A stretch of 64,000 bases of DNA from CALKJU01 sp046349355 (GTDB taxonomy: Bacteria; Pseudomonadota; Alphaproteobacteria; Geminicoccales; Geminicoccaceae), in contig JAXMCM010000024.1 of assembly GCA_046349355.1 (NCBI GenBank), positions 124,001-188,000 on the forward strand, written 5' to 3'. The notes under the pieces are model-generated. The model did no database searches and was not told the DNA's origin. It saw only the letters and a list, made by a program, of their open reading frames with translations. A program made the translations under genes and the position numbers. Below are positions 1 through 9,335 of this stretch, in pieces; position 1 is the stretch's first letter, and every line of letters starts with the position of its first letter.

Positions 1-2622
1 TGGCTGGATCCCGACCTGGCGGCGGCGCGCAAGGTCACCGCCGAGGACATCCTGGCGTCGATCCGTGGCCAGAACATCCAGGTCGCCTCGGGCGTGCTGG
101 GCCAGCCGCCGATGCCCGACCAGGGCGCCTTCCAGCGCAACCTCGAGACGCAGGGCCGGCTCGTGGCGCCGGAGGAGTTCGGCGACATCCTCGTCAAGGG
201 CGGCCGCGACGGCCGGGTGACGCGGCTGCGCGACATCGCCCGCACCGAGCTCGGCGCCCAGGACTACGGACTGAACAGCTATCTCGACGGCGAGCCGGCG
301 GTGGCGATCGCCATCTTCCAGCGCCCCGGCTCGAACGCGCTCGACACCGCCCAAGGCCTGATCGACACCATGGCCCGGCTCGGCGCCGAGCTGCCGGACG
401 GCGTGGCCTACCGCATCGTCTACAACCCGACCGAGTTCATCGCCCAGTCGGTCGAGGAGGTGCGCAAGACGATCTACGAGGCCGTCATCCTCGTCGTCTG
501 CGTCGTCATCCTGTTCCTGCAGACCTGGCGCGCCTCGATCATCCCCATCGTCGCCATCCCGGTGTCGCTGATCGGCACCTTCGCGGTGATGGGCGCGCTC
601 GGCTACTCGCTCAACAACCTGTCGCTGTTCGGCCTCGTCCTCGCCATCGGCATCGTCGTCGACGACGCGATCGTCGTCGTCGAGAACGTCGAGCGCAACA
701 TCGCCGCCGGCCTCAGCCCGCGCGAGGCGGCGCACCGGACGATGGACGAGGTCGGCAGCGCGCTGGTCGCCATCGCCCTCGTCCTCGCCGCGGTGTTCAT
801 CCCGGCTGCCTTCGTTCCCGGCATCTCCGGCGAGTTCTTCCGCCAGTTCGCGGTGACGATCGCCGCCGCCACGGCCATCTCCTGCATCGTCTCCCTGACG
901 CTGAGCCCGGCCCTCGCCGCCCTCGTCCTCAAGCCGCATGCCGACCATGCGGCGCGCGGGCCCCTCCTGCTGCGCCCGCTGACCGCCTTCTTCCGCGGCT
1001 TCAACCGGGCCTTCGACGGGCTCGCCAACGGCTACGGCCGGCTCACCGGCGCGCTCGTCCGCCGCACCGCGATCGTGCTGGTGCTCTATGCCGGCCTCGT
1101 CGGCCTCACCGGCTGGCAGCTGGCGAAGGCACCCACCGGCTTCATCCCCGATCAGGACCAGTCCTACCTGGTCACCGTCATCCAGCTGCCGCCGGGGGCG
1201 GCGCTGGCGCGTTCCGACGCCGTGGTCCGCAAGCTCATCGATGTCGGGCTCAAGGTGCCCGGGGTGGCGCACGCCGTGGCGTTCGCCGGGCTCGACATCG
1301 GCAGCGGCAGCTCGGCCTCCAACGCCGGCGCCATCTTCTTCACGCTGAAGCCCTTCGCCGAGCGCACCGAGGCGTCGCTCAAGGCGCCGGCCATCGCCGC
1401 CGAGCTGAACCGCCGCTTCGCCGACGTCCAGGAAGCCTTCGTCATCGCCGTGATGCCGCCGCCGGTGCGCGGCGTGGGCAATGCCGGCGGCTTCAAGATG
1501 ATGGTCGAGGACCGGCGTGGCCGTGGCCTCGAAGCGCTGGGCCAGGCCAGCCGCGAGCTGGTGGCGGCCGCCGCCGGGGTGCCGCAGGTGGCCGGCGTCT
1601 ACACGCTGTTCAGCTCGGACGATCCGCGTGTCTATGCCGACATCGACCGGGTCCGCGCGCAGATGCTGGGCGTCGATCCGAGCCAGGTCTTCGCGGCACT
1701 CGAGCTCTTCCTCGGCTCGACCTACGTCAACGACTTCAACTATCTCGGCCGCAGCTACCAGGTCCTGGCCCAGGCCGACGCCCGTTTCCGGCGCGATACC
1801 AGCGACGTCGCCGCCTACAAGATGCGCAACCGGCGGGCGGACATGGTGCCCCTGGGCTCTGTGGCGACCTTCACCGACGTCACTGGCCCCTACCGGGTGA
1901 CCCGCTACAACCTCTACCCGTCGACCGAGGTGCAGGGAGCCGCGGCGCCGGGCGTCGCCACCGGCACGGCGCTCGCCGCCATGGATCGCCTCGCCGCCGA
2001 GACCCTCCCCGACGGCTTCGGCGCCGAATGGACCGAGCTCGCCTACCAGGAACAGGCCGCCGGCGATGCGGGCATGCTGGTGTTCGCCGGCTCGGTCGTC
2101 TTCGTCTTCCTGCTCCTGGCCGCCCTCTACGAGAGCTGGCTGCTGCCGCTGGCGGTGATCCTGATCGTCCCGATGTGCCTGCTGGCAGCGGTGAACGGGC
2201 TGCTGCTGCGCGGCATGGACGTGAACATCCTGGCCCAGGTGGGCTTCGTCGTGCTGGTCGGCCTCGCCGCCAAGAACGCGATCCTGATCATCGAGTTCGC
2301 CAAGCAGGCCGAGGAACGCGGCATGGACCGGCTGTCGGCGGCGGTCGAGGCCGCGCGCGTCCGGCTGCGGCCGATCCTGATGACGTCGTTCGCCTTCATC
2401 CTGGGGGTCGTGCCGCTGACCATCGCCTCGGGTGCGGGCGCGGAGATGCGCCAGTCGCTGGGCACGGCCGTGTTCTTCGGGATGCTCGGCGTCACCGCCT
2501 TCGGGCTGCTGCTGACACCGACCTTCTACGTCGCCTGCCGCCGGCTGGCGGGGCTCAGGTCCGGCGGCGCGGCTGCGGGTCCGGCAGCTCCTCGACCGCC
2601 CGCAGCTGGTCCTGCAGCCTGA
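1..2622 (+). CDS. RND efflux transporter permease (AcrB/HAE1 type), 5' end outside window
   Basis: Inner-membrane proton-driven pump of the resistance-nodulation-division family, which works with a periplasmic adaptor and an outer-membrane channel. The frame is open from the first base, so 873 C-terminal residues are visible and the N-terminus lies upstream. Visible parts are the end of the first porter domain, a membrane block with the conserved GIVVDDAIVVVENVER segment, the second porter domain, and a second membrane block containing VGLAAKNAILIIEFAKQ. These are hallmarks of the HAE1 (multidrug) branch rather than the heavy-metal branch. The last 22 codons overlap the convergent M48 protease gene by 68 bases, giving an Ala/Pro-rich tail that is probably just the antisense of that gene. 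The substrate cannot be read from the sequence. Confidence 0.95.
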   Translation, partial: WLDPDLAAARKVTAEDILASIRGQNIQVASGVLGQPPMPDQGAFQRNLETQGRLVAPEEFGDILVKGGRDGRVTRLRDIARTELGAQDYGLNSYLDGEPAVAIAIFQRPGSNALDTAQGLIDTMARLGAELPDGVAYRIVYNPTEFIAQSVEEVRKTIYEAVILVVCVVILFLQTWRASIIPIVAIPVSLIGTFAVMGALGYSLNNLSLFGLVLAIGIVVDDAIVVVENVERNIAAGLSPREAAHRTMDEVGSALVAIALVLAAVFIPAAFVPGISGEFFRQFAVTIAAATAISCIVSLTLSPALAALVLKPHADHAARGPLLLRPLTAFFRGFNRAFDGLANGYGRLTGALVRRTAIVLVLYAGLVGLTGWQLAKAPTGFIPDQDQSYLVTVIQLPPGAALARSDAVVRKLIDVGLKVPGVAHAVAFAGLDIGSGSSASNAGAIFFTLKPFAERTEASLKAPAIAAELNRRFADVQEAFVIAVMPPPVRGVGNAGGFKMMVEDRRGRGLEALGQASRELVAAAAGVPQVAGVYTLFSSDDPRVYADIDRVRAQMLGVDPSQVFAALELFLGSTYVNDFNYLGRSYQVLAQADARFRRDTSDVAAYKMRNRRADMVPLGSVATFTDVTGPYRVTRYNLYPSTEVQGAAAPGVATGTALAAMDRLAAETLPDGFGAEWTELAYQEQAAGDAGMLVFAGSVVFVFLLLAALYESWLLPLAVILIVPMCLLAAVNGLLLRGMDVNILAQVGFVVLVGLAAKNAILIIEFAKQAEERGMDRLSAAVEAARVRLRPILMTSFAFILGVVPLTIASGAGAEMRQSLGTAVFFGMLGVTAFGLLLTPTFYVACRRLAGLRSGGAAAGPAAPRPPAAGPAA

Positions 2623-3913
2623 TCCAGTCCGGATCGTCGGCCGTCACGAACTGCTGGGCGCGGCGGACGTAGAGCTGCGCATCGGTCTTGTTGCCGGCGA
2701 GAATGGCGCCCTCGGCCAGCGCCATGGCCGAGGCGCCCTCGCGACCCAGCTTGCCCTCGGCAATGCCGAGGAAGCGCCACATCGTCGGATTGCGCGGTTC
2801 CAGCCGTGCCGCCTCGGCCAGGAGGCTCGCCGCCTCCTCCACACCGGCCGGGTTGGTCTGCTCCATCAGCGCCCGCGCGAGGCCGAGCCGCAGCAGGGCG
2901 GAGCTCGGACGGTAGCGCAGCGCATCGCGGTAGGGCCCCACCGCCTCCGCCAGCTTGCCGTTCTCGAACAGCATCTGGCCCTTGAGCTCGTAGAACCACG
3001 GGTTCTGCGGCTCGAGCGCGATCAGCTCGTCGATCGCCTTGAGCGCGGCCGGCAGGTCGGGCGTGCGGTAAAGCGCGATCGCCCTCGCATACCGGTCGGC
3101 CACCGAGTCTGACGGGTGCAGGCGCTCCGCCTGGGCCGGCTCCAGCATGAACCCGTCGAGCTTCGCCACCATGCGCTTGTGCGCCTCGATCAGCTCGGGC
3201 GGCAGCGGCTTGCCGCGATAAGGCGAGCGCTCGACCTGGTCCTCCATGAAGAGAATGCGATCCTGCGTGAGCGGGTGGGTGCGCAGGTAGACGTTGCCGC
3301 CCGTTCCCGAGATGCGCAGGTTCTGGCGCTCGAGCGTGTCGAAGAACTCCTTGAGCCCTTCCGGCGATTCGCCGATGCGGCCGAGATAGGTCACCGCCGC
3401 CTGGTCGGCCGCCTGCTCCTGCGTCCGGCTGAAGGCGAGCAAGCCGCGCTGGCCGACAGTGGCCCCGCCGGCGATGATCGCCGTGCCGAGCTGCGGCGCG
3501 CCGGCCAGCGCCGCGGCGAGGCCGAGGGCGGCGCCGAGCAGCGTCTGCACCATCGCCGTTTCCCGGGCCCCGACGGCGCGGGCGAGGTGGCCGCCGGCGA
3601 TGTGGCCGGTCTCGTGCGCCACCACGCCGCGCAGCTGCGCCGGATCCGTCGTCCGCTGGATCAGCCCGGTGTTGATGAACAGGTTCTGGCCGCCCGACAC
3701 GAATGCGTTCAGCACCGGGTCGCGCAGCAGGTAGACGTCGATCGCTTCGACGTCGAGGCCGGCCGCCTCGAACACCGGGTCGGTGATCTGGTGGACGGTC
3801 TCCTCGATCTCGGCATCGCGAATGAGGGTGGCGGCTTCGGCGCGAGCCGAGGCCGCGAGCACGGCGGTCGCCGTGACCAGGCCTAGGGAGAGCCGCCGCA
3901 GGGAAAAGGGCAT
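2555..3913 (-). CDS. Periplasmic M48 metalloprotease with C-terminal TPRs (BepA/YfgC-like)
   Basis: Predicted 452-residue secreted zinc protease. The ATG start is chosen because a signal peptide (MPFSLRRLS followed by a hydrophobic run ending AARA-like) begins there; a TTG seven codons upstream is also possible. HETGH at about residues 100-104 is the zinc-binding HExxH motif, followed by the downstream Glu region of M48 peptidases. From about residue 270 the protein has TPR-like helices (for example LKAIDELIALEPQNPWFYE). This architecture matches BepA, which degrades or assists assembly of outer-membrane proteins such as LptD. The gene overlaps the 3' end of the RND pump gene tail to tail. 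Confidence 0.9.
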   Translation of the reverse strand: MPFSLRRLSLGLVTATAVLAASARAEAATLIRDAEIEETVHQITDPVFEAAGLDVEAIDVYLLRDPVLNAFVSGGQNLFINTGLIQRTTDPAQLRGVVAHETGHIAGGHLARAVGARETAMVQTLLGAALGLAAALAGAPQLGTAIIAGGATVGQRGLLAFSRTQEQAADQAAVTYLGRIGESPEGLKEFFDTLERQNLRISGTGGNVYLRTHPLTQDRILFMEDQVERSPYRGKPLPPELIEAHKRMVAKLDGFMLEPAQAERLHPSDSVADRYARAIALYRTPDLPAALKAIDELIALEPQNPWFYELKGQMLFENGKLAEAVGPYRDALRYRPSSALLRLGLARALMEQTNPAGVEEAASLLAEAARLEPRNPTMWRFLGIAEGKLGREGASAMALAEGAILAGNKTDAQLYVRRAQQFVTADDPDWIRLQDQLRAVEELPDPQPRRRT

Positions 3914-4022
3914 GGGCCGAAGTCGCCGTCGCAAGTATGAGCGATGCAGGCTAGCAACGCCCGGGTGGGCCGGGCAACCGGTGCCACCGTTACATGGTGT
4001 TCACCCCGCGGTGTTGCGATCC

Positions 4023-5186
4023 ATGCCCCAGCCGTCCCGCCGTTCCGCCATCGCGCCGTTCATCGTCATGCAGGTGCTGGCGGACGCCAACCGGCGGGCC
4101 GCCGCCGGGGAGTCCATCCTGCATCTCGAGGTCGGCGAGCCGGCCGGCGGGGCGCCGCCCTCGGCGCTGGCCGCGGCACGCTTGGCGCTGGAAGGCAACG
4201 CGCTGGGCTACACCGAGGCACTGGGCCTGCCGGCCCTGCGCGCCCGGATCGCGCAGCGCTACGACGAGTGGTACGGCCTGCCGCTCGGGCCCGACCGCAT
4301 CGCCGTGACGACCGGCGCGTCCGGAGCCTTCATCCTGGCCTTTCTCGCCGCCTTCGACGCCGGGGCCCGTGTCGCCGTCGCCTCGCCCGGCTATCCGGCC
4401 TATCGCAACATCCTGGGAGCCCTCGACATCGAGGTCGTCGACTTGCCGACCGATGCGTCGACCCGCTTCCAGCCGACGCCAGCCCGGCTCGACGCCCTTC
4501 CCGGCCGCATCGACGGTCTCGTCGTCGCGAGCCCGGCCAATCCGACCGGAACCATGCTGAGCGCCGCGGAACTGGCGGCCCTTGGCCAATGGTGCGCCCG
4601 CCGCGATGCCTGGCTGGTCAGCGACGAGATCTATCACGGACTGACGTTCGAGCACCCGGCGGCCAGCGCGCTCGCGACCGTCCCGGACGCCATCGTCGTC
4701 AACAGCTTCTCGAAGTATTTCTGCATGACCGGCTGGCGGCTGGGCTGGCTCGTGACGCCGCCGGCCCTGCTGGATACCGTGACCCGGCTGGCGCAGAACC
4801 TGTTCATCGCGCCACCGGCCATCGCCCAGCACGCGGCCCTCGGCGCCTTCGCCGACGACGCGCTGCTGGCCGAGCGGGTCCACGCCTACGGCCGCAACCG
4901 CGACCGACTGCTCCACGCCTTGCTGGATGCCGGCATCCGCGAGGTGGCGCCGCCGGACGGTGCCTTCTACCTCTATGCCGACATCGCCCCGACCGGACTC
5001 CGGGCCGAAGCGCTGTGCGCAAGGGCGCTAGCCGAGACCGGCGTCGCGATCACGCCCGGCACCGACTTCGACCCGGTCCGCGGCGATGGCTGGATCCGCC
5101 TGTCTTTCGCCGGCCCCGAGCAGGAGGTGGCCCAGGCGGCGGAACGCCTGGGCCCCTGGCTGAAGACGCTGGTCGCAGTCGGCTAG
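4023..5186 (+). CDS. PLP-dependent class I/II aminotransferase (aspartate aminotransferase family)
   Basis: Cytosolic fold-type I enzyme of 387 residues. The PLP lysine lies in SFSKYFCMTGWRLGW (K231), with the cofactor-phosphate and carboxylate motifs SPANPTG and DEIYHGL upstream and RLSFAG near the C-terminus. The ATG is chosen because homologues start shortly before the IAPFIVMQVL segment; further upstream codons run into the divergent protease gene. The amino donor is not evident from sequence. The stop codon shares a CTAG with the stop of the convergent rne gene, so the two genes overlap by four bases. Confidence 0.9.
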   Translation: MPQPSRRSAIAPFIVMQVLADANRRAAAGESILHLEVGEPAGGAPPSALAAARLALEGNALGYTEALGLPALRARIAQRYDEWYGLPLGPDRIAVTTGASGAFILAFLAAFDAGARVAVASPGYPAYRNILGALDIEVVDLPTDASTRFQPTPARLDALPGRIDGLVVASPANPTGTMLSAAELAALGQWCARRDAWLVSDEIYHGLTFEHPAASALATVPDAIVVNSFSKYFCMTGWRLGWLVTPPALLDTVTRLAQNLFIAPPAIAQHAALGAFADDALLAERVHAYGRNRDRLLHALLDAGIREVAPPDGAFYLYADIAPTGLRAEALCARALAETGVAITPGTDFDPVRGDGWIRLSFAGPEQEVAQAAERLGPWLKTLVAVG

Positions 5187-7708
5187 AGGCCGCGCAGGCG
5201 GCTCCACCAGCCCTGCCGCGCCGGTCGGTCGGGCTTGGGCGTCACCTCGAGCGTCTCGGGCCACGCCGGCGCGGTCTCGGCCGTGGGCTCGGCCTCCGGT
5301 TCGGACGCCTGCGCGGCCACCGGCACAGGCTCCTCGGCGCCTGTCGTCACCGGCTCGGAAGCCGGTGCCGCAACGGGCTCCGGCTCGTCGTGGACGGTCG
5401 CACCGTTGGTCGCCTCCGCCGCAGCGGCTTCGGCAGGCGCCGGAACGGTCTCGGCGACCGCTGCCTTGCGCGGCTTGCGGACGCGCCGCTTCGGCTTGGG
5501 CGCTTCCTCGGCAACGACCGGCACCTCGGCCGCGGCCTCGGCAACGGCAGGGACAGGCTCGACCTCCGCGGCCGGCTCGGCGGCCACTGGCTCACCGGCA
5601 GCCGCCTCGGGCTCCGGCAACTCGGCCGGCGCCGCCTCGACCGGCTCGCCCGGGACCTCGACCTCGATGGCGGCCTCGTCGACCTCGGACTCGTCCTCGC
5701 CGCCGACCTCGTCGTAACCCTCGGCAGCCATCGGTGCGCCGGTCTGCGGCGCCATGCCCGGCTGATCGCCGCCCCGCCGGCGACGGCGCCGCCGACGCTT
5801 GCGGCGACGCGCCCCGTCCTCCGCGGCCTCCTCGGCGGCGTCGCCAGGCCGGACCTCGGCCGCCACGCGCTCGGGCTGCCGCTCCGGCTGGCGCTCGGGG
5901 CGCCGCTGCGGCTGGGGCGCGCGCTCGTGCCGGCCGTCGTGGCGACCCTCGTGCCGGCCTTCCTGCCGCGGCTCGGGGCGTCGCTCGGGCCGCTCGACCG
6001 CTTCCTCGGGTGCCCGCTCGATCTCGGGCGCCTCGCGGCGCTCGATGACGTCGATGTGCCACTGCGATGGCGTCAGGCTCGAATCGGCGGCGATGTACAC
6101 CGACATGCCGTAGCGCTCTTCCAGCCGCGCCACGGACTCGCGCTTGTGGTTGAGCACGTACAGCGCGACGTCGATGGGCACCCGGACGTGCAGCTTCGCG
6201 GCCTCGCCGCGGATGCCTTCCTCCTGGATGCGGCGCAACGCCTGCAGGGCGCAGCTCTCGGTCGAGCGGACCACGCCCTGGCCCTGGCAGACCGGACACA
6301 TCTGGCTCGACAGCTCGAGCAGGCTCGGCCGCAGCCGCTGCCGCGACAGCTCGAGCAGGCCGAACATGCTGATCTTGCCGACCTGCAGCCGGGCCCGGTC
6401 GGTCTTGAGCGCCTCGCGCAGCCGGCGCTCGACCGCCCGCTGGTGGCGGCCCTCGCTCATGTCGATGAAGTCGATGACGACGAGGCCGGCGAGGTCGCGC
6501 AGGCGCAGCTGGCGGGCGATCTCGTCGGCCGCCTCGAGGTTGGTCTTGACCGCGGTCTCGTCGATGTGCCGCTCGCGCGTCGAGCGGCCCGAGTTGACGT
6601 CGATGGCGGTCAGCGCCTCGGTGGTGTGGATGACGATCGAGCCGCCCGACGGCAGGTGCACCACCGGGCTGTGCATCGCGTCGAGCTGGTCCTCGACCTT
6701 GAACTTGAAGAAGAGCGGCAGGTCGTCCTTGTAGGGCTTCACGATGCGGGCCTTGCTCGGCATCAGCATCGTCATCAGCCGCTTGGCCGACTTGTAGCCC
6801 TCGTCGCCCTCGACCAGCACCTCCTCGACATCGCGGGTGTAGATGTCGCGCATCGCCCGCTTGATGAGGTCGCCCTCTTCGTAGATCAGCTTGGGTGCGA
6901 TGCTCTGCAGCGTGGTCTCGCGGATCTCGTTCCACAGCCGCAGCAGGTAGTCGTAGTCGCGCCGGATCTCGGCCTTGGTCCGCTCCTGCCCGGCGGTGCG
7001 GATGATCAGGCCCATCCCGTGCGGGACCTCGAGCTCGTGCGCGATGTCCTTGAGCCGGCGGCGATCGGTGTTGCTGGCGATCTTGCGGGAGATGCCGCCG
7101 CCGCGCGGGGTGTTGGGCATCAGCACGCAGTAGCGGCCGGCCAGCGACAGGTAGGTGGTCAGCGCGGCGCCCTTGTTGCCCCGCTCCTCCTTGACGACCT
7201 GCACCAGCATGATCTGCCGGCGCTTGATGACCTCCTGGATCTTGTAGCTGCGCAGCAGGCGGGCGCGGCGGCGCGCCTGCTCGTCGACCATGTCGGCGGT
7301 TTCCTCGTCGGCGTCCGTGGACACCTCGACCGGCATGTCGCTGTCGCCGCCATTGCCGTTGGCGGCGCCGCCCGCATGCTCGCCCGTTTCCGGGTCCGGC
7401 TCGGCCGCGGCCTTGGCCTGGGCGTCGCGCTCCAGTTGCGCCAGGTATTCGCGATCGGCCTGCGGGATCTGGTAGTAGTCGGGATGGATCTCGCTGAAGG
7501 CGAGGAACCCGTGGCGATTGCCGCCGTACTCGACGAAGGCGGCCTGCAGCGACGGCTCTACACGGGTGATCTTGGCGAGGTAGATGTTGCCCTTGAGCTG
7601 ACGCTTGGTCGAGCTCTCGAAGTCAAAGTCAACAAGATGGTGATCGTCCAGCACCACCACCCGGGTCTCCTCGGTGTGGGTGGCGTCGATCAGCATGCGC
7701 TTGGTCAT
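5183..7708 (-). CDS. rne: Ribonuclease E (RNase E/G family)
   Basis: Endoribonuclease that initiates mRNA decay and processes rRNA and tRNA precursors, and scaffolds the degradosome. Its 841 residues begin MTKRMLIDAT. The S1 RNA-binding domain (about 38-200) is split by an acidic, Gly-rich insert (about 100-145), as is usual in alphaproteobacteria. Catalytic magnesium ligands sit in AIDVNSG (D370) and VVIDFIDM (D413), and CPVC at 471-474 is the zinc-link that joins subunits. From about residue 560 the tail is low-complexity: Arg/Pro/Glu repeats, a basic run of Arg/Lys, then a long Ala/Glu/Pro/Val stretch, expected for a disordered degradosome scaffold. A good promoter about 290 bases upstream implies a long leader. 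Confidence 0.97.
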   Translation of the reverse strand: MTKRMLIDATHTEETRVVVLDDHHLVDFDFESSTKRQLKGNIYLAKITRVEPSLQAAFVEYGGNRHGFLAFSEIHPDYYQIPQADREYLAQLERDAQAKAAAEPDPETGEHAGGAANGNGGDSDMPVEVSTDADEETADMVDEQARRRARLLRSYKIQEVIKRRQIMLVQVVKEERGNKGAALTTYLSLAGRYCVLMPNTPRGGGISRKIASNTDRRRLKDIAHELEVPHGMGLIIRTAGQERTKAEIRRDYDYLLRLWNEIRETTLQSIAPKLIYEEGDLIKRAMRDIYTRDVEEVLVEGDEGYKSAKRLMTMLMPSKARIVKPYKDDLPLFFKFKVEDQLDAMHSPVVHLPSGGSIVIHTTEALTAIDVNSGRSTRERHIDETAVKTNLEAADEIARQLRLRDLAGLVVIDFIDMSEGRHQRAVERRLREALKTDRARLQVGKISMFGLLELSRQRLRPSLLELSSQMCPVCQGQGVVRSTESCALQALRRIQEEGIRGEAAKLHVRVPIDVALYVLNHKRESVARLEERYGMSVYIAADSSLTPSQWHIDVIERREAPEIERAPEEAVERPERRPEPRQEGRHEGRHDGRHERAPQPQRRPERQPERQPERVAAEVRPGDAAEEAAEDGARRRKRRRRRRRRGGDQPGMAPQTGAPMAAEGYDEVGGEDESEVDEAAIEVEVPGEPVEAAPAELPEPEAAAGEPVAAEPAAEVEPVPAVAEAAAEVPVVAEEAPKPKRRVRKPRKAAVAETVPAPAEAAAAEATNGATVHDEPEPVAAPASEPVTTGAEEPVPVAAQASEPEAEPTAETAPAWPETLEVTPKPDRPARQGWWSRLRGL

Positions 7709-8000
7709 GGAAAGCGAGCTCCGGCCGCCGCGCTGGCCGGCACATCCCTGCGGGACGGGGCCTCGGGCGGACTATGGCGTTGAGCGCTCCGGAGCGGGCC
7801 GACGGCCTGGCCGCCGGCACACGGTCGGAAGCGCCAAGACGAAGCCGGCTGCGTGACGGAGGACAGGAACAGGCCGCATCCGCCCGTCCGATCCTCAAGG
7901 TCCCTGCAACCGGCAGGTAGAGATTGCTCCACGGCCGTCTTGCGACCGGCGCGAAATGGCTCAAGCGCCGATTCGTGTTGTACCGTGGCGAAGTCATCTC
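7709..8000 (-). other. Putative long 5' leader of rne
   Basis: No gene is seen in this stretch. If transcription starts from the promoter just upstream, the rne mRNA would carry a leader of roughly 290 bases. E. coli rne has a similarly long leader through which RNase E represses its own synthesis. Short inverted repeats such as CCTGC-CGGTT-GCAGG are present, but I cannot assert a conserved structure. No strong Shine-Dalgarno precedes the ATG. Confidence 0.4.
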
Positions 8001-8006
8001 GCCGCC

Positions 8007-8035
8007 ACTATACCGCTGGCGTCCTGTACCCTCAA
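8007..8035 (-). promoter_or_regulatory. Sigma-70-type promoter for rne
   Basis: On the minus strand TTGAGG (8035-8030) and TATAGT (8012-8007) are separated by exactly 17 bases. The elements match the consensus at four and five of six positions. It points toward rne and is the best promoter-like pair in this divergent region. Assignment is by inspection only. Confidence 0.5.
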
Positions 8036-8044
8036 TGCGATAAT
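8016..8044 (+). promoter_or_regulatory. Possible amiC promoter overlapping the rne promoter
   Basis: CTGGCG and GATAAT are spaced by 17 bases on the plus strand, ending 42 bases before the amiC ATG. The -10 is good but the -35 matches only half the consensus. It would overlap the rne promoter face to face, so the two could compete for polymerase. Confidence 0.25.
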
Positions 8045-8086
8045 CCCGACGTGGCGCAGCCTTAGCCCGAGTCCTTCGTCCGTCCG

Positions 8087-9271
8087 ATGCGCAGCCGATC
8101 CGCTCCCGCGACGACGTGGTTGCGCGCTGCGCGCCTGCTCCTCCTGCTGATCCTCGTGACGCTGGATCCGGCCTCCGGCCTGTCGCGGCCGGCCGTGGCC
8201 GCGACGTCGATGCCGCAGGCGACGGGGCTGCGGTTCGGCGGCGATTCCGCGCGTACCCGGATCGTGCTCGAGGCCGACCGGTCCTTCACCTACTCGCTGC
8301 GCACCGACGCGGAGCCGCCACGGCTGCTGGTCGAGCTGCCGCAGATGCTGTGGAACCTCCAGCCGGATCCGTTGTCCAGGCCACGCGGCCTGGTGCGCGC
8401 GCAGCGCCTCGACACCCTGCCGACCCAGCGCCTGCAGCTGGTCATCGAAGCGTCGCGGCCGATCCGCGTCGCGGCCAGCGAGCTGCTGTCGCCGTCCAAC
8501 GATTCCCGGCACTACCGCCTCGTCGTCGAGATCGAGCCCGCGGCCGCCGCGCCCGCGGCCCCGCCCGAGCCGATCGCCCTTCCGCCGGACCTGCCGGTGA
8601 TCGTGCTCGACGCCGGCCATGGCGGCGTCGATCCCGGTGCCATCGGCGTCGACGGCACACAGGAGAAGGCGATCACGCTGGCGATGGCGCGCCGGCTGCG
8701 CACGCTGCTCGAGGAGAGCGGGCGCTACCGGGTCGTGCTGACCCGCGATTCCGATGTCTTCCTGCCGCTGCGCGAGCGCCTGCGGCTGGCCCGGGAGGCC
8801 GATGGCGACCTGTTCGTCTCGCTGCACGCCGACGCCATCGGCAAGCAGCACACCCGCGGCGCCTCCGTCTACACGCTGTCCGAGACGGCGTCGGACGAGG
8901 AGGCGGCCCGCCTCGCCGCCACCGAGAACAAGGCCGACATCATCGCCGGGACCGACCTCAGCGGCACCGACGATGTCGTCGCCAGCATCCTGATCGACCT
9001 GGCCCAGCGCGATACCAAGAACAAGTCGATCCAGTTTGCCGACATCCTGGCCAGCGAGCTGGCCCAGGTGACGCCGCTGCTGCGCCGGCACCGCCGCTTC
9101 GCCGGCTTCGCCGTGCTGAAGTCGCCGGACGTGCCGTCGGTGCTGATCGAGCTTGGCTACATCTCCAACACCGAGGATGCCCGCAACCTCGGCAGCGCCG
9201 CCTACCGCGACAAGCTCGCCGCCGCCGTCGTCGCAGGGATTGACCGCTACTTCGCACAGCTCAAATCGTGA
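8087..9271 (+). CDS. amiC: N-acetylmuramoyl-L-alanine amidase with AMIN domain (AmiC-like)
   Basis: Periplasmic zinc hydrolase of 394 residues that cuts the amide between MurNAc and the stem peptide, separating daughter cells. An N-terminal signal peptide (hydrophobic core LLLLLILVTL) precedes an AMIN domain (about 45-150) that targets the division site. After an Ala/Pro linker comes the Amidase_3 domain, with zinc ligands in DAGHGG (H178), QEKA (E193) and SLHAD (H247), and the catalytic Glu in LIELGYISN. It lies 64 bases upstream of a PBP1A gene in the same direction, so a cell-wall cleaving enzyme and a cell-wall synthase may be co-expressed. Confidence 0.95.
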   Translation: MRSRSAPATTWLRAARLLLLLILVTLDPASGLSRPAVAATSMPQATGLRFGGDSARTRIVLEADRSFTYSLRTDAEPPRLLVELPQMLWNLQPDPLSRPRGLVRAQRLDTLPTQRLQLVIEASRPIRVAASELLSPSNDSRHYRLVVEIEPAAAAPAAPPEPIALPPDLPVIVLDAGHGGVDPGAIGVDGTQEKAITLAMARRLRTLLEESGRYRVVLTRDSDVFLPLRERLRLAREADGDLFVSLHADAIGKQHTRGASVYTLSETASDEEAARLAATENKADIIAGTDLSGTDDVVASILIDLAQRDTKNKSIQFADILASELAQVTPLLRRHRRFAGFAVLKSPDVPSVLIELGYISNTEDARNLGSAAYRDKLAAAVVAGIDRYFAQLKS

Positions 9272-9335
9272 TAAAGGCGCGCCGCGTCCGCGCGAGCGGA
9301 CGCCCGCAAGGTCATCGTCCGAGGGAAGCCCGTCG

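Noticed and set aside
3944..7783. Open frame of about 1280 codons on the plus strand across the aminotransferase and rne
   Set aside because: It crosses two well-supported genes in other frames and its translation is low-complexity Arg/Leu/Gly.
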